From: an uncultured Pelagibacteraceae bacterium
Lineage (GTDB): Bacteria; Pseudomonadota; Alphaproteobacteria; Pelagibacterales; Pelagibacteraceae
Direction: 5' to 3'
Length of the DNA stretch: 64,000 nt
NCBI GenBank assembly: GCA_902622245.1
Contig: CACNPC010000002.1
Location: 62,001-126,000, forward strand
The notes beneath the pieces are model-generated. The model was not told where the DNA came from. It did no database searches and saw only the letters and a list, made by a program, of their open reading frames with translations. Below are positions 61,463 through 64,000 of this stretch, piece after piece. Position numbers and translations under genes: made by a program. The stretch's first letter is position 1; each line of letters begins with the position of its first letter.

Positions 61463-62315
61463 TTTTTTTATCTCTTGTAGCTATAAATACTCCAACAGTT
61501 GTTATTAAAAAACCAATTATGTCACTAAATGTTAATTGTTCATTTAAAAATATCCATGCCATCACTGCTGAAGTAGGAGGTACTAAAAAAAATAAAGTAG
61601 TAGTTTTGCCCACAGTACCTCTTTTGATTAAAAACATAAGAATAGTAAAAGCCCCAAATGAAACTAATATAATTTGGTGAGACATACCTAATATAAAACT
61701 AGTTGTAAAATTTATATAAGCATTTTCAAATATAAACATTAACACTAGATTAAAAAGGCAACCACCAATTGCTTGATATGCATTGTTAACTGACAAAGCT
61801 AAATTTCCACTTAATTTTTTTTGCCACAATGTTCCAGCCGTTATTGCAAATAAAGCTAAGACTGTAGCTAACAATCCTAAAGGAGGAATTTCTTTTCCAA
61901 AATCAATACCTAAGACAGTGACAGAACCAACGAAACCTAAACTGATACCTACCCACTGTTTCCAAGATATTTTTTCTCCAAAAATTGGACCTGATAAAAT
62001 ATTTGTCAAAATTGGTTGAAGTGTAACTATTAAAGCCACAATTGCAGCTGGCATCCCAATTGAAAATGCATACCAACATCCACCTAAATAAATTCCATGA
62101 AATAAAATACCTGTTGAAAAACTTTCAATAATATTTTTTAATTTTCCAAGAATTTTATCATTACTGAAATAAGCAAACACGAGAAAACCAATTGTTACAA
62201 TCCCAAATCTAAATGCTAAAGCTGCAAATGGAGAAGCGTTTTGAACAATTTCTTTCCCAGATATGAATGCCGATGACCATAATAATATAAAGAGCAAAGG
62301 AAATGATTTTGTCAT
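61455..62315 (-). CDS. EamA/DMT-family transporter
   Basis: ~10 TM, LLFILLWSSAFISGKEIVQNASPFAALAFRF. Confidence 0.85.
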   Translation of the reverse strand: MTKSFPLLFILLWSSAFISGKEIVQNASPFAALAFRFGIVTIGFLVFAYFSNDKILGKLKNIIESFSTGILFHGIYLGGCWYAFSIGMPAAIVALIVTLQPILTNILSGPIFGEKISWKQWVGISLGFVGSVTVLGIDFGKEIPPLGLLATVLALFAITAGTLWQKKLSGNLALSVNNAYQAIGGCLFNLVLMFIFENAYINFTTSFILGMSHQIILVSFGAFTILMFLIKRGTVGKTTTLFFLVPPTSAVMAWIFLNEQLTFSDIIGFLITTVGVFIATRDKKNG

Positions 62316-62338
62316 GGTAAAGATATATGGCGTAATAT

Positions 62339-63136
62339 CTAATTTTTGTTGTGAATTCTATCCATTTCTTGAAGCTCGACTTCAAGTTTGTCTAATTCTT
62401 CACCACCAGCCATCATACTAAGAAGTTTTTCTCTAGAAATATCTTTTTTTTGGAACGTTCCCATGCTTTTGCCTCGGTTAAGCACAGTGAAACTATTACC
62501 AACAGGGTAAGCATGATGCACATTATGAGTAATTAAAATTACAGCCAATCCCTCAGATGCAGCCTTTACAATATATTTTAATACCATTGATGCTTGATGA
62601 ACTCCTAAAGCAGAAGTTGGTTCATCTAAAACTAAAACTTTTGCTCCAAAATATATAGCTCTTGATATTGCTAGGCATTGTCTTTCACCACCAGACATAG
62701 TTCCAACTGCCTGAGATGGATCTCTAACATCGATACCTATCTGTCCCATTCTATCTGCCGCTATCTTATTTGCTTTATCCACATCAAAAGTTTTAAAGAA
62801 AGGAATACCTTTTTGAGGCTCTCTTCCCATAAAAAAATTTCTAGTAACACTCATTAAAGGAACTAATGCTAGATCTTGATAAACTGTTCCTATACCAATA
62901 TCTAAAGCATCTTTGGGTGAGTCAAAAACAATTTTATTATCCTCAAATATAATTTCTCCTTCATCTGGTTTATGAACACCTGCTAAAGTTTTAATTAAAG
63001 TCGACTTTCCAGCTCCGTTATCTCCAAGCAAACACATAATCTCACCTTTTTTTAATCTCATAGTGACATCCTTAAGCGCTATTACCTTCCCAAAAAACTT
63101 ACTAATATTATTAAATTGAACGAGATAGTCAGACAT
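62339..63136 (-). CDS. Sugar-type ABC transporter ATP-binding protein (single-domain, FrcA-like)
   Basis: [43 protein letters not shown]. Confidence 0.9.
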   Translation of the reverse strand: MSDYLVQFNNISKFFGKVIALKDVTMRLKKGEIMCLLGDNGAGKSTLIKTLAGVHKPDEGEIIFEDNKIVFDSPKDALDIGIGTVYQDLALVPLMSVTRNFFMGREPQKGIPFFKTFDVDKANKIAADRMGQIGIDVRDPSQAVGTMSGGERQCLAISRAIYFGAKVLVLDEPTSALGVHQASMVLKYIVKAASEGLAVILITHNVHHAYPVGNSFTVLNRGKSMGTFQKKDISREKLLSMMAGGEELDKLEVELQEMDRIHNKN

Positions 63137-64000
63137 TATTTACTCTCAGTAACTTTCTTTCTGATATAGTTATTAAACACTACAGCTATCAACATCATTG
63201 CTCCTAAGAAAACTTTAAACCAATCAGTGTCAACATCTGTATAAAATATTCCCATAGATACAGTCCCAAATATAATTGCACCAAAAGCTGCACCTATTGC
63301 AGATCCATATCCACCTGTTAAGAGACAACCACCAACAACAGCAGCTGCAATAGCTTCTAGTTCTTTTAAAGTACCTCTCATAGTATCTGCAGAACCCGCA
63401 TCTAATACTTGAATACAAGCAAAAATAGTAGAAGCGACTGCTGTACCGATAAATAGACTTATTTTTACTCTTCCAACAGGCACACCCACATTTGTTGCTC
63501 CAACCTTATCGCCTCCAGATGCAAAGATCCAATTACCGTATCTTGTTTTCATCAATATCCATGTTGCAAACAATGTTAATGCAATAAACCAAATAACTGA
63601 TGGAGGTATTCCAGTTGCAAGAGGAGTTCCATCAGTTCTTAGTTCAATCAAATTTAATGATCCCAACCAAGTAAAAAGCCATTTAAAAGTATCTGTAGCA
63701 AATAACCATGCTAATGGATCATCTTCAATTAATACTCTTAGTCCTGGAACTTGAGTTCTTCCAGTAATCAATCTTGTTATTGCTAATGTCAAACCTCTTA
63801 AAATAAAAAGCATTGCAAGTGTTACAATAAAAGATGGCAAACCAGTTTTAACAACCATTATGCCATTAAAGTATCCAACTAATACTGCCATAGCGAAAGC
63901 AAAAACTATGCTCATCCATAATGGCCAACCCCAATAAATTGCAGGTATTGCGATACAAATTCCAGCAAAGCCAATCATTGATCCAATTGACAAATCAAAT
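63136..64000 (-). CDS. Sugar-type ABC transporter permease (RbsC/FrcC-like), 5' truncated by window edge
   Basis: Frame continues upstream as [54 protein letters not shown]. Confidence 0.9.
   Translation of the reverse strand, partial: FDLSIGSMIGFAGICIAIPAIYWGWPLWMSIVFAFAMAVLVGYFNGIMVVKTGLPSFIVTLAMLFILRGLTLAITRLITGRTQVPGLRVLIEDDPLAWLFATDTFKWLFTWLGSLNLIELRTDGTPLATGIPPSVIWFIALTLFATWILMKTRYGNWIFASGGDKVGATNVGVPVGRVKISLFIGTAVASTIFACIQVLDAGSADTMRGTLKELEAIAAAVVGGCLLTGGYGSAIGAAFGAIIFGTVSMGIFYTDVDTDWFKVFLGAMMLIAVVFNNYIRKKVTESK

Noticed and set aside
1-64000. tRNA genes, CRISPR arrays, IS elements, prophage or defence genes
   Set aside because: The largest intergenic gaps (about 60-140 bp) show no tRNA-like or spaced-repeat pattern, and no transposase, integrase or defence-type protein appears in the ORF list

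Overview
This is a low-GC, gene-dense bacterial chromosome segment. Gene content and protein character fit a streamlined alphaproteobacterium of the SAR11/Pelagibacterales type; that assignment is inferred, with no database search. Almost all of it is core metabolism and housekeeping: glutathione synthesis, purine synthesis (purF, purM, purN), rpsF-rpsR-rplI-dnaB, fabD-fabG-acpP-gmk, the lptF-lptG-lptD-surA-pdxA-ksgA block, aspS, accBC, thiSG, RNase E/G, PBP1A, prfB, tyrS, an iscR-suf operon, glnA, DMT transporters, and part of a sugar-type ABC importer at the right edge. I saw no tRNA, rRNA, CRISPR, IS or prophage signal and no recognisable defence island. I did not find an obviously new multi-gene system. 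The most worthwhile observations are: a programmed +1 frameshift in prfB that the ORF track misses; a near-consensus IscR type-1 box before the suf operon; interlocked palindromic stop codons (TTAA/CTAG) at four convergent gene pairs; a self-contained, strongly signalled GYD-protein gene with a hairpin; a 20-bp perfect palindrome in a divergent promoter; an orphan NrdJ C-terminal-like protein; a possible diiron-oxygenase-type HD protein; and an acpP-gmk junction with no fabF.
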